Source: Lachnospiraceae bacterium
Lineage (GTDB): Bacteria > Bacillota > Clostridia > Lachnospirales > Lachnospiraceae
NCBI GenBank assembly: GCA_014804755.1
Contig: JAAUZE010000026.1
Coordinates: 1 to 64,000, forward strand
Direction: 5' to 3'
Length of the DNA: 64,000 nt
Below are positions 37,497 to 45,518 of this stretch, one piece after another. A program made the position numbers and the translations under genes. Under the pieces are notes generated by a model. It searched no databases, was not told the DNA's origin, and saw only the letters and a program-made list of their open reading frames with translations. The first letter of the stretch is position 1, and the number at the start of each line of letters is the position of its first letter.

Positions 37497-37955
37497 ATGG
37501 TTGAGTTAAGGGAAATTACAAAAGAAAATTATGAAGAATGTCTTGCTTTGAGTGTGGCTGAGAGTCAGGAAGATTTTGTTTCATCAACTGTTCATTCGTT
37601 GGCACAGGCATGGATATATTATGACACTGCCTTTCCGTTTGCTATTTATGCAGACGGCACAATGGTTGGATTTATTATGCTGGGATATTATGAGACCGAA
37701 CAATATTATACGTTATGGAAATTGATGATTGATGAAAAATACCAGAATAAGGGATACGGTAAAAAGGCCTTAAGACTTGGCATTGATTATTTAATTAATC
37801 GTTTTAAGGTAAAAGAGGTTTATACAGCGTATTACGAAACAAATCGTATTGCACGAAATCTTTATGCATCAATCGGATTCCGTGAAACCGGCGAAATAGT
37901 GGGTAATCAAATCGGTATGAAGTTAATTGTAAGCAATGAAGAAGGGATGCAATAA
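37497..37955 (+). CDS. GNAT acetyltransferase, spermidine/diamine type
   Basis: 152 residues with KLMIDEKYQNKGYGKKALRL (motif A QNKGYG) and LYASIGFRETG. Likely a polyamine acetyltransferase and relative of the protein at 36163. ATG 37497 follows AAGGGGAT. Its TAA ends two bases before the next gene's ATG, so the two are probably translated together. Confidence 0.88.
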   Translation: MVELREITKENYEECLALSVAESQEDFVSSTVHSLAQAWIYYDTAFPFAIYADGTMVGFIMLGYYETEQYYTLWKLMIDEKYQNKGYGKKALRLGIDYLINRFKVKEVYTAYYETNRIARNLYASIGFRETGEIVGNQIGMKLIVSNEEGMQ

Positions 37956-37956
37956 A

Positions 37957-38892
37957 ATGATGGATGAAACACAGACGCTTGCAATCTTAAACGAGAATTA
38001 TGCGTTTGACTTTGAAAAACTGGAATTTTTGCGGGACAGCGGATGCTTAGCCTATGCCGCTTATGCAGAGGGCGTAAAATATTTTCTGCGCATCACCAAA
38101 CCGTTATTTTTTGAGACATCTGCAAAGTCGCTGGATATTCATATGTTCCTGCAGGAGCATGACTTTTCGGTTCCGAAGATCATGCGGACGAAGGCCGGTT
38201 TTCCCTATGTGCAGGTAGAGGGAACCGAGGGAAATTGTTTTTTGGTCGTGTATGAGTTCGTGGAAGGGGAAGAAGTCGATCCGGTATTGGATGCGGAACA
38301 TATTGGTGCTTTTGTGGGAAAGCTGCATCATGTCATGCAGGATTACCCCGGCGAATTGGTCAAGCGGGATAAGCATTATTATATTGACCATTATATGGAA
38401 CAGATGCGTGCCAAGCAATATGGCAAAGTGGAGGAATTCGTTTCATACGGGGAAGCGCTGTGGGAAAGGGTGAAGGATCTGCCGCGTGGATATTGTCACG
38501 GAGATCTATATTGGGGGAATATTTTGAAAACGCCGGACGGGCGTTTCTATTTATTGGATTTTGATACCTCGTGTGAAGGAATTTCGTTATATGATCCGGC
38601 ATTGATCTGTAATATGACGGATTTTTTTGAACTGGAGGAAGACGGTTATCAGAAAACAAAAGAGGTGTATGAACGTTTTCTGCCGGAATATTTGAAGTAT
38701 CACAGCATGAGTGAAGCGGAGATCGAGGCTTTTTATGATGTGATCGCTCTGTATCATTTTGCGTTGCAGGCCACGATCATTGAGATATTCGGGCTTGACT
38801 GTGTAGACCACGCGTTTCTTGACAGACAGCTTAACTGGCTGTACAAATGGCAGGAGCAGTGCGTGCGAAACGGGAGCCTGACCGCGCCGTAA
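37957..38892 (+). CDS. Aminoglycoside-phosphotransferase-like kinase
   Basis: 311 residues. The APH/choline-kinase motifs are present: catalytic YCHGDLYWGNIL and metal-binding FYLLDFDTS, plus the N-lobe YFLRITKPLFF lysine region. Substrate unknown; similar proteins phosphorylate homoserine, choline or drugs. ATG 37957 (or the next ATG) follows GAAGGGA in the preceding gene. The gene is followed by a 55-bp sequence that recurs at 53249 after another stop codon. Confidence 0.88.
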   Translation: MMDETQTLAILNENYAFDFEKLEFLRDSGCLAYAAYAEGVKYFLRITKPLFFETSAKSLDIHMFLQEHDFSVPKIMRTKAGFPYVQVEGTEGNCFLVVYEFVEGEEVDPVLDAEHIGAFVGKLHHVMQDYPGELVKRDKHYYIDHYMEQMRAKQYGKVEEFVSYGEALWERVKDLPRGYCHGDLYWGNILKTPDGRFYLLDFDTSCEGISLYDPALICNMTDFFELEEDGYQKTKEVYERFLPEYLKYHSMSEAEIEAFYDVIALYHFALQATIIEIFGLDCVDHAFLDRQLNWLYKWQEQCVRNGSLTAP

Positions 38893-38947
38893 CAGGCACC
38901 AGCAGTCCTTTCGAATCTCCGAAGTCCGAACAGCAAAAAAACAGCAG
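38893..38947 (+). repeat. 55-bp intergenic repeat, copy 1
   Basis: Starts CAGGCACC just after a stop codon and ends CAGCAAAAAAACAGCAG; the inner CTCCGAAGTCCGAACAGC is identical to copy 2 at 53249-53304. Confidence 0.75.
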
Positions 38948-38988
38948 ATGAGGTGATAGACGCACTGGAAGGCATTCAGGATGATTGA
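38944..38988 (+). pseudogene. 3' tail of a lost HAD-hydrolase gene
   Basis: The frame reads ADEVIDALEGIQDD then stop. Its first 24 bases (38947-38970) match 23 of 24 with the end of the HAD gene at 37408-37431. It looks like the remaining 3' end of a related gene removed by deletion. Confidence 0.4.
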
Positions 38989-39041
38989 GAAGTCTCATGC
39001 GGTGTATTTACTATTATGAATGAGCGAGCGGGGAAGTGGAT

Positions 39042-40223
39042 ATGAATGAGGACAGAATGCAAATTATTCATGACATTTTTGAAATACCAGTTGACGTGTG
39101 GAATGAGGGTAAACATTTTCAATTACCGAATGCGTCTAAGTCACAATCGGTACTTAACCGTGATACTACATTTAAAAAAGAATTAGAAAAGGAAATTATG
39201 AGTATAAAGAGCCCTCACATATTTATAGAGGATGAGTTAGTATATTATGGGGTGTTTTATGGAGATGGATTTTATTACAGCTTGGGACCTGTATCGAGAA
39301 AAACAATGAAGAAACAGGAGCTAACGGAGTATAAAAGAAAGCATGAACTGGACGCGGACTTTACGATTCATCAATTTGGACTGAACCTCATGTCGAAGCT
39401 GTTGTCCCTGCTATACCTTGAAATATCAGGGGTCATGGTTCCATATTCAGACATTTCTTTAAAAAGTAAAAATGTATCTGCTGATAATTGGGAAATAGAA
39501 GGAAACTATGAAACTTATCAATTATTCCAGTCCGAGAGCGGAAGGCAGCATGGACAGGGAATCACATTTGAAAACCAATTTGTTCAATTTGTGAAAAATG
39601 GCGATGTTGAAGCGATGAAGGAAGCCATGGGCGGGGATGTACCTGATATTAGCGATATCGGTGAAATTGCTTCAACAAGTGCGAAGCAGATGGAATATCT
39701 TTTGGTGACGGTGTTGACTTTGATTACCAGGGCGGCCGTTGAGGGTGGGATGAACCCAGAAGAAGCTTATGCTTTGGGAGATGTTTACCTTAGGGAAATT
39801 GAGCGGTGCAGTAATGATGTTAATGCGCTGACCCTGCTTGGCATAAAAGCACAGATTGAGTTTACCGAGAAGGTCAGGAATGCGAAAAAGCGCAGGAATG
39901 ACAACATATACATTAAAAAATGCAAAGATTTTATTGTAAAGAATTTGCGAAAGGACATTCATGTCGGAGATATTGCACCTGAGCTTGGTGTCAGTAGGGC
40001 GTATTTATCACATAAGTTTACCGAAGTAGAAGGGATAACGATTCAACAATATATTTTGAAAGAACGATGTGAACATGCGGCAAATTTGTTAAAATACTCC
40101 GACTATCCAATTTCTGTGATAGCAGAATATATGAGATTTTCCTCACAGAGCCATTTTGGTTCTAACTTTAAGAAAATATATGGAATGACGCCGAAAGAAT
40201 ATAGAATTATGTTTAGCAGATAG
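39042..40223 (+). CDS. AraC-family regulator of the carbohydrate locus
   Basis: About 393 residues. The C-terminal 100 hold paired helix-turn-helix motifs (VGDIAPELGVSRAYLSHKF and ISVIAEYMRFSSQSHFGSNF). The N-terminal part is not a classic cupin but the YSLGPVSRKTM/ middle helical layout seen in regulators of Clostridial sugar loci. ATG 39042 is chosen over GTG 39036 because GGGGAA is eight bases before it. It lies just upstream of the solute-binding protein gene with a strong terminator between, so it probably controls the following operon. Confidence 0.9.
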   Translation: MNEDRMQIIHDIFEIPVDVWNEGKHFQLPNASKSQSVLNRDTTFKKELEKEIMSIKSPHIFIEDELVYYGVFYGDGFYYSLGPVSRKTMKKQELTEYKRKHELDADFTIHQFGLNLMSKLLSLLYLEISGVMVPYSDISLKSKNVSADNWEIEGNYETYQLFQSESGRQHGQGITFENQFVQFVKNGDVEAMKEAMGGDVPDISDIGEIASTSAKQMEYLLVTVLTLITRAAVEGGMNPEEAYALGDVYLREIERCSNDVNALTLLGIKAQIEFTEKVRNAKKRRNDNIYIKKCKDFIVKNLRKDIHVGDIAPELGVSRAYLSHKFTEVEGITIQQYILKERCEHAANLLKYSDYPISVIAEYMRFSSQSHFGSNFKKIYGMTPKEYRIMFSR

Positions 40224-40250
40224 AAAATGAGAATAGACAATATTTGTGAG

Positions 40251-40297
40251 GCACTGTATTGATCTGTAGATGATAGACGGATCAATACAGTGCTTTT
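40251..40297 (+). terminator. Terminator after the AraC regulator
   Basis: Perfect 14-bp stem (40251-40264 with 40280-40293), 15-base loop, then TTTT. Confidence 0.85.
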
Positions 40298-40426
40298 AAA
40301 ATGCTTATTTTTTGCTGTAGTGACAAAAATGTGATAAAAATCAAACATTCATGACAGAATGAGGGGTTAAAAGTGAATATAGTAAAGGTACAGAGATACA
40401 CAAACCATTTGAAAGGGAGGAACGAT

Positions 40427-42343
40427 ATGAAACGGGTTTGGAAGAGAACGATAGCGGTTGGACTATCCTTAATATTGATGATATCAACGCTGACGGGTTG
40501 TGGCAGCTCTAAAAAAGGGGAAGAGGAATTCACAATGTGGATTTACAATGACGATGGGCAGGGCGTTTATTATAGTCAGTATGAGGATAATGATGTCATT
40601 CAATGGCTGAATGCACAGTATTGGGATACAGAGAATAAAACGCTCGGAACGCAGGAGAATGGAAGCCAGATCAAGCTTCATTTCCAAGTGCCGATATTAG
40701 GTTCAGAATCAGATAATTTCAATACGATGATTGCTACCGGAGAGTATCCGGAAATGATTGATTTATCGAGCGCAGGTACCCCAAGTTCGTTATATGAAGA
40801 TGGTGTCTTAATGGAAATTACAGAATGGGTGGAAGGCTATATGCCTAATTATTTGGCACTTTTGGATGCAAATCCGGAGCTAAAGCCGCTTGTAACAACG
40901 ACGGATGAGGAGGGAAAAGTCCATTATTATGCGATATACGGAATGAATGACAGCCTCATTAATCCGTGGGGCGGGTACATGTATCGCAGAGACTGGGTTG
41001 TTAAATATGCTGAGCCCACTAAATACGTTTGGGACTGGGAAAGTGAGTATGTAATCCAAAACGGACATCCGGAAGTTACACCGCTTTTGGCAGCAACACA
41101 GCAGGGAAACCTAAATGGATGGAAAGAAAATGAGGTGACGGAATTTACTTTTTCGCAAGGAGCTGATCCGAATAATGATTGGTCTGATAATGTGATTTTC
41201 CCAAGTGGCAGAACTGACCCGTATACTGTAAGCGACTGGGAATGGATGTTTGAGGCATTTGCAAAGGCAATTGATGAAAGAGGCTGGACAAATGATACCA
41301 GTTCTTATTGTACAACTTTGTTTTATCTTGGATATTTGGAAACCGGAGATCTGGTATCTACGTTTGGAGGAGGAGGATGTTCCTGGTATGTGGATGAGAA
41401 CGGAAATGCGGCGTTTGGAGGCACAGGGGATACTTTTAAAACATATTTGGAGTGTATGAATAGTTGGTATCAAAATGGCTGGATAGATAAGCAATTTGAA
41501 ACAAGGGCATCCGATATGTTCTATGATATTAATTCCAGCGGAGCAAGCAGAGGAATGGTCGGGCTCACATATAACATGATGGGAATGCTTGGAACAACGA
41601 TCAGAGTTACCTGTGATAAAGAAGAAGACCAGGAGGATGCAATGTTTTGGGGATGCTCCCTGCCAGTCAATGATATGTACGGGGAATTGTCGCAGCAATA
41701 CAAGGAACCGGATATGCTGTTTCAGCAGACGCTGTTAGGAACACCGATGGGATTTACAACAAAATGCGAAGACAGGGATTTAAGCGCGATATTCAGCATG
41801 CTGAATTGGTTTTACTCTTATGATGGTGCGCTGCTTATCAGTAAGGGGTTAAGTAAGGAACAATATGAATCCATGGAATTTGATCCTGACTTATATGCGG
41901 AACAAGGGCTGACGGATGGAGCATATACGATCACCCAAAATGAGGACGGCACAAGCAAAATAACGATGAATTATGATTCGACCGGTGATGTGGGAGGTGC
42001 ATTGAAAGGTACCAGATTAACTGCTTATTTGGCTTTAAATGGAAATGGCGATGTGGATTATAGTATTGATTTGGGTCAGTCGGCGGTTACGACACATGCA
42101 TATGAACAGTGGGGAATGTATCGGAATCGGGCATACATGCTAAATTACAACATATTATTTACGTCCGATGAGGCTTCGGCATATAGCAAGGTAAACACCT
42201 ATGTGAATGATTATATGGGCCAGGCAATACCGGATATGATCAAACATGGTCTTTCCAGTTGGGAAGGATACTGTACCAAGTTGTTAAAGTATGACCCTGA
42301 TTCAATTACTCAGATCTATCAAAGAGTGATTGATGGAGAGTAA
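40427..42343 (+). CDS. Extracellular sugar-binding lipoprotein (ABC transporter)
   Basis: 638 residues. Signal peptide with lipobox LTGCGS near residue 25, then a large periplasmic-binding fold of the LplA-like type (size above the usual 420-560). Oligosaccharide-binding protein of a CUT1-type importer; permeases follow at 43650 and 44600. ATG 40427 follows GGGAGG. Polymer likely arabinoxylan-type, judging from the glycosidases in the operon. No ATPase gene in the locus. Confidence 0.93.
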   Translation: MKRVWKRTIAVGLSLILMISTLTGCGSSKKGEEEFTMWIYNDDGQGVYYSQYEDNDVIQWLNAQYWDTENKTLGTQENGSQIKLHFQVPILGSESDNFNTMIATGEYPEMIDLSSAGTPSSLYEDGVLMEITEWVEGYMPNYLALLDANPELKPLVTTTDEEGKVHYYAIYGMNDSLINPWGGYMYRRDWVVKYAEPTKYVWDWESEYVIQNGHPEVTPLLAATQQGNLNGWKENEVTEFTFSQGADPNNDWSDNVIFPSGRTDPYTVSDWEWMFEAFAKAIDERGWTNDTSSYCTTLFYLGYLETGDLVSTFGGGGCSWYVDENGNAAFGGTGDTFKTYLECMNSWYQNGWIDKQFETRASDMFYDINSSGASRGMVGLTYNMMGMLGTTIRVTCDKEEDQEDAMFWGCSLPVNDMYGELSQQYKEPDMLFQQTLLGTPMGFTTKCEDRDLSAIFSMLNWFYSYDGALLISKGLSKEQYESMEFDPDLYAEQGLTDGAYTITQNEDGTSKITMNYDSTGDVGGALKGTRLTAYLALNGNGDVDYSIDLGQSAVTTHAYEQWGMYRNRAYMLNYNILFTSDEASAYSKVNTYVNDYMGQAIPDMIKHGLSSWEGYCTKLLKYDPDSITQIYQRVIDGE

Positions 42344-42374
42344 GAGAAAAATAAAAGAAAGAAGGAGAAAAATT

Positions 42375-43559
42375 ATGAGTAAGTTTATGAAAAAACGGAT
42401 GAACATTGTATTGGCAGGCGGTTTGGCGGTAGCTATGCTGGCGGGATGCGGAAACAAAGACAGTGAAAAAAAGAGCGACGATACTGCGAGCAATAACACG
42501 GTGGTAGAGAACAACGCAACGGAAAATGATACAACGGACCAGGAGAATGTTCCGGACGAGGTTAACGCAGAAGGAAACGAAAACGTGGCGTCTACTGACC
42601 CGATGGAAATGATTTTGGAGGGAAGATATGCCTACGCATTTTCGGCGGAGGGTTATGGGGATTATGTTTCCTACTTCCATTTTTATGAAGAAGATCCGGT
42701 GCTTGGAGCAGTATTCTACGTTGGATATTTAAACAATCAGACCACGTTTACGGGAACATATGAAGTGCTTGAAGAGGAGTGCAGTTATTTAGCTGCTCCG
42801 TCAAGAGAAGATGATGTTCAGGAAGGGAGCGCGCCATATACGATTGTGTTCTATGACTGGTCGGGAAATGAGGTTGACCGGTGTGCATATGATGGGGACA
42901 TCATATACAACGATCTTGATGTGATCACAGGCTATGGCGGAGGCAACGAATTCTACTATCATGATGTGGATATTGAGAATTCACAGTATGCGGATGCTTA
43001 TGCAACGGAGATGGGAGTTGCATATTTGGAGTTTGTGGTAGAAGATGATGAGTATTCCGGAATTACATTAAATCATAATATGACCTATGTGGATCTTACG
43101 GGAATGATTGTGGAAGGAACCTGGACCATGAAAGAGAACGCGGATGGCGGATATGATTATACTTTGATTCCCTATGATTCTTCTGATACCGGTGCTGTTG
43201 TGAGCGTGGCTGCGGATAAGATGACCGCAACTTACCTTGCAGATGGAAATAGTGAACAGATAAAATTGATTGCTGTTGCAAATGAGCTGGCTATAATCGC
43301 ACAGTATGACGGAACCTGTATTGCTTATGAAGTAGAATGCCCGCTTTCGCTCCGGCTCTATGATGATGGAACATGCGAATTGATTGCAGATGTGTTCGGA
43401 AATGTAGGAGCTGTGGATACCGGAACCTATGAGGCAACAGAAGCCGGATGCTTGTTGCATATGGCATATGGAGGAGATATGGAGGCTGGATATACGGTTC
43501 ATTATATTGGAAGTAATGACCTTGGAGAAATGGATTCGGAGTTAACACTTGTTCAGTAG
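42375..43559 (+). CDS. Secreted lipoprotein of unknown function in the sugar locus
   Basis: 394 residues. Signal peptide with lipobox MLAGCGN (Cys near residue 23), an acidic Asn/Glu/Thr-rich linker to about residue 70, then a beta-rich domain with repeated short strands (TYEV, GTWTMKE, GTYEATEAGC). No family recognised. Being between the binding protein and the permeases, it may help bind sugar at the surface. ATG 42375 follows AAGGAG. It is followed by a small hairpin. Confidence 0.8.
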   Translation: MSKFMKKRMNIVLAGGLAVAMLAGCGNKDSEKKSDDTASNNTVVENNATENDTTDQENVPDEVNAEGNENVASTDPMEMILEGRYAYAFSAEGYGDYVSYFHFYEEDPVLGAVFYVGYLNNQTTFTGTYEVLEEECSYLAAPSREDDVQEGSAPYTIVFYDWSGNEVDRCAYDGDIIYNDLDVITGYGGGNEFYYHDVDIENSQYADAYATEMGVAYLEFVVEDDEYSGITLNHNMTYVDLTGMIVEGTWTMKENADGGYDYTLIPYDSSDTGAVVSVAADKMTATYLADGNSEQIKLIAVANELAIIAQYDGTCIAYEVECPLSLRLYDDGTCELIADVFGNVGAVDTGTYEATEAGCLLHMAYGGDMEAGYTVHYIGSNDLGEMDSELTLVQ

Positions 43560-43577
43560 CGTGGGATATGGAGGAAT

Positions 43578-43617
43578 AGGCTGTTGAAAATGGTATGATC
43601 ATCAACAGCCTTTCCTT
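43578..43617 (+). terminator. Weak terminator or attenuation hairpin
   Basis: 10-bp perfect stem (43578-43587 with 43602-43611), 14-base loop, then TTCCTT. The short T-stretch suggests partial termination that would lower permease expression relative to the lipoproteins. Confidence 0.5.
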
Positions 43618-43649
43618 ATCAGGTGTTTTGGCAGAGAGGAAATTATTAT

Positions 43650-44588
43650 ATGAAAAGTAATTCAAAACCGATGATTAAAAAGGACAGCTGGAAGCACGAT
43701 CTAAAGAAGAATTGGGCTCTTTATCTAATCTTTCTGATACCGGCATCCTATTTTATCATATTTAAGTATATTCCAATGATTGGAATTATGATGGCGTTTG
43801 AAGATTATAAGGTATCAAAAGGTCTGTTTCATAGTAAATGGGTCGGGATGCGCAATTTTATCGAATTGTTTACGGGTGACCAGTTTCCTACAGCTCTTCG
43901 AAATACATGCGCAATGGCGTTGATGAATCTGACTTTTGGATTTATGGCACCGGTTCTGCTGGGGCTGGTAATTGCCCAAGTCAGGAGCAAAAGAGTATCG
44001 AGAGTTGTTCAGACCGTAACCTATATGCCCTATTTTGTATCGGCGGTTGTGTGTTGTTCTCTGGCAACAGAGCTATTGAAAGAGACAGGTGCGATTTCTC
44101 AGTTTTTAAGCCTCTTTGGACTGAAAGAACAGAACTGGCTTGCCGTAAACAGTCCGGTATTTTGGATTATTAACTGTTGTCTCGGTATTTGGCAGGGAGC
44201 CGGATATAGCGCGATCATATACATAGCTGCGATTAATAATATCAGCTATGACCAATACGAGGCGGCTGCCGTGGATGGTGCAAACAGATTTCGGCGATTA
44301 ATTCATATTACCATTCCGGGTGTGCTTCCTATCATAGTTATGATGTTTACGATGCAGATTGGTTTGGTATTTGTGACCGGATTTGATAAGGTGCTTTTGA
44401 TTTATATGCCGTCAACATACACGTTTTCGGATTGTTTGACAACTTATACATATCGTATGGCTTTTGGATCTTCTATTAATTTTGGACTGTCCACAGCATC
44501 CGGATTATTCCAGTCCGTGGTAGCAACCATCCTGTTAATTGCGGGAAATAAGCTAAGTGAGAAGGCAGCTAAGGTTTCGATGTTTTAG
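43650..44588 (+). CDS. Sugar ABC transporter permease (LplB/UgpA-type)
   Basis: 312 residues with six predicted membrane segments. The EAA loop for ATPase contact is EAAAVDGANRFRRLIHITIP. Partner of the next gene. ATG 43650 follows GAGAGGA. No ATPase is encoded in the locus, as is usual for Firmicute CUT1 systems sharing MsmK. Confidence 0.95.
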   Translation: MKSNSKPMIKKDSWKHDLKKNWALYLIFLIPASYFIIFKYIPMIGIMMAFEDYKVSKGLFHSKWVGMRNFIELFTGDQFPTALRNTCAMALMNLTFGFMAPVLLGLVIAQVRSKRVSRVVQTVTYMPYFVSAVVCCSLATELLKETGAISQFLSLFGLKEQNWLAVNSPVFWIINCCLGIWQGAGYSAIIYIAAINNISYDQYEAAAVDGANRFRRLIHITIPGVLPIIVMMFTMQIGLVFVTGFDKVLLIYMPSTYTFSDCLTTYTYRMAFGSSINFGLSTASGLFQSVVATILLIAGNKLSEKAAKVSMF

Positions 44589-44599
44589 GGGGAATGATT

Positions 44600-45514
44600 A
44601 TGAGTAAGTGGAGAAAAAAGAAAACAGGAATGATCGAGCATCCCGGGATTCGGGAAAGAATCGGCGATGTGTGTATTTATCTTTTTTTGATACTATGCAT
44701 GCTGATCTGCATTATTCCGTTATGGCATACGTTGATGGCATCGCTTTCGGACGGACAGCTTCTGGCGGCGCATACGGGAGTATTGCAAAAGTGGATTACT
44801 GCTGATGGAACGCCGAACTGGTCGGGTTATTTGAAAACGCTGCAATATAGTGATCATGCCATTTTGAAAAGTTATCTGATCACAATCTTATATGTGATTG
44901 CAAATGTGTTATGCGGGTTGATCATCAATGTAACTGGCGCATATGTTCTATACAGGAAGCCTAAGGCGGCACCGGCATTAACCATTTTCATTATTATCAG
45001 TATGATGTTTAATGGTGGAACGGTTCCGACATACATGGTTATTAAGAGTTTGGGAATGACGGGTACGGCATGGTCTCTGATCATTCCAAGCTGTACGAAT
45101 GCAATGTTTTTGATTATGGTGTTGAATGGATTTAAGCAGGTTCCGGACAGCACGATCGAATCGGCGGAACTTGACGGTGCGGGACATTTTACGATCATGT
45201 TTCGGATTTTGCTGCCGCAGGCAAAAGGTTTGACCTTGGTTACGGTCATTAATCAGGCGATTCTGACATGGAATTCATGGTTTGAAGCATCTATTTATGT
45301 ACCCAATAATAAAGAATTGTGGCCGCTTCAATTGTGGATCCGTCAGGTTGTTGCAGATAATGCAGACATCATGAGTGCCTCGACGCCTGATTGGAATAAA
45401 TATTTGGTGTCATATTGTGTCATTTTAATAGCAACGGTTCCGGTACTGTTGATCATGCCCTTTGTACAGAAGCAATTGCAGAAGGGCGCCCTTCTTGGTG
45501 CGGTGAAAGGATAA
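44600..45514 (+). CDS. Sugar ABC transporter permease (LplC/UgpE-type)
   Basis: 304 residues, six membrane segments, EAA loop ESAELDGAGHFTIMFRILLP. ATG 44600 is chosen over 44594 because AGGGGGA sits seven bases upstream. It lies directly after the first permease (11 bases) and before the GH2 gene (4 bases). Confidence 0.95.
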   Translation: MSKWRKKKTGMIEHPGIRERIGDVCIYLFLILCMLICIIPLWHTLMASLSDGQLLAAHTGVLQKWITADGTPNWSGYLKTLQYSDHAILKSYLITILYVIANVLCGLIINVTGAYVLYRKPKAAPALTIFIIISMMFNGGTVPTYMVIKSLGMTGTAWSLIIPSCTNAMFLIMVLNGFKQVPDSTIESAELDGAGHFTIMFRILLPQAKGLTLVTVINQAILTWNSWFEASIYVPNNKELWPLQLWIRQVVADNADIMSASTPDWNKYLVSYCVILIATVPVLLIMPFVQKQLQKGALLGAVKG

Positions 45515-45518
45515 AAAT

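Noticed and set aside
15102-38892. Integron-like cassette array
   Set aside because: Many small resistance-like genes in one direction suggested it, but no integrase or repeated attC-like sites were seen and several genes have their own promoters or lie on the other strand.
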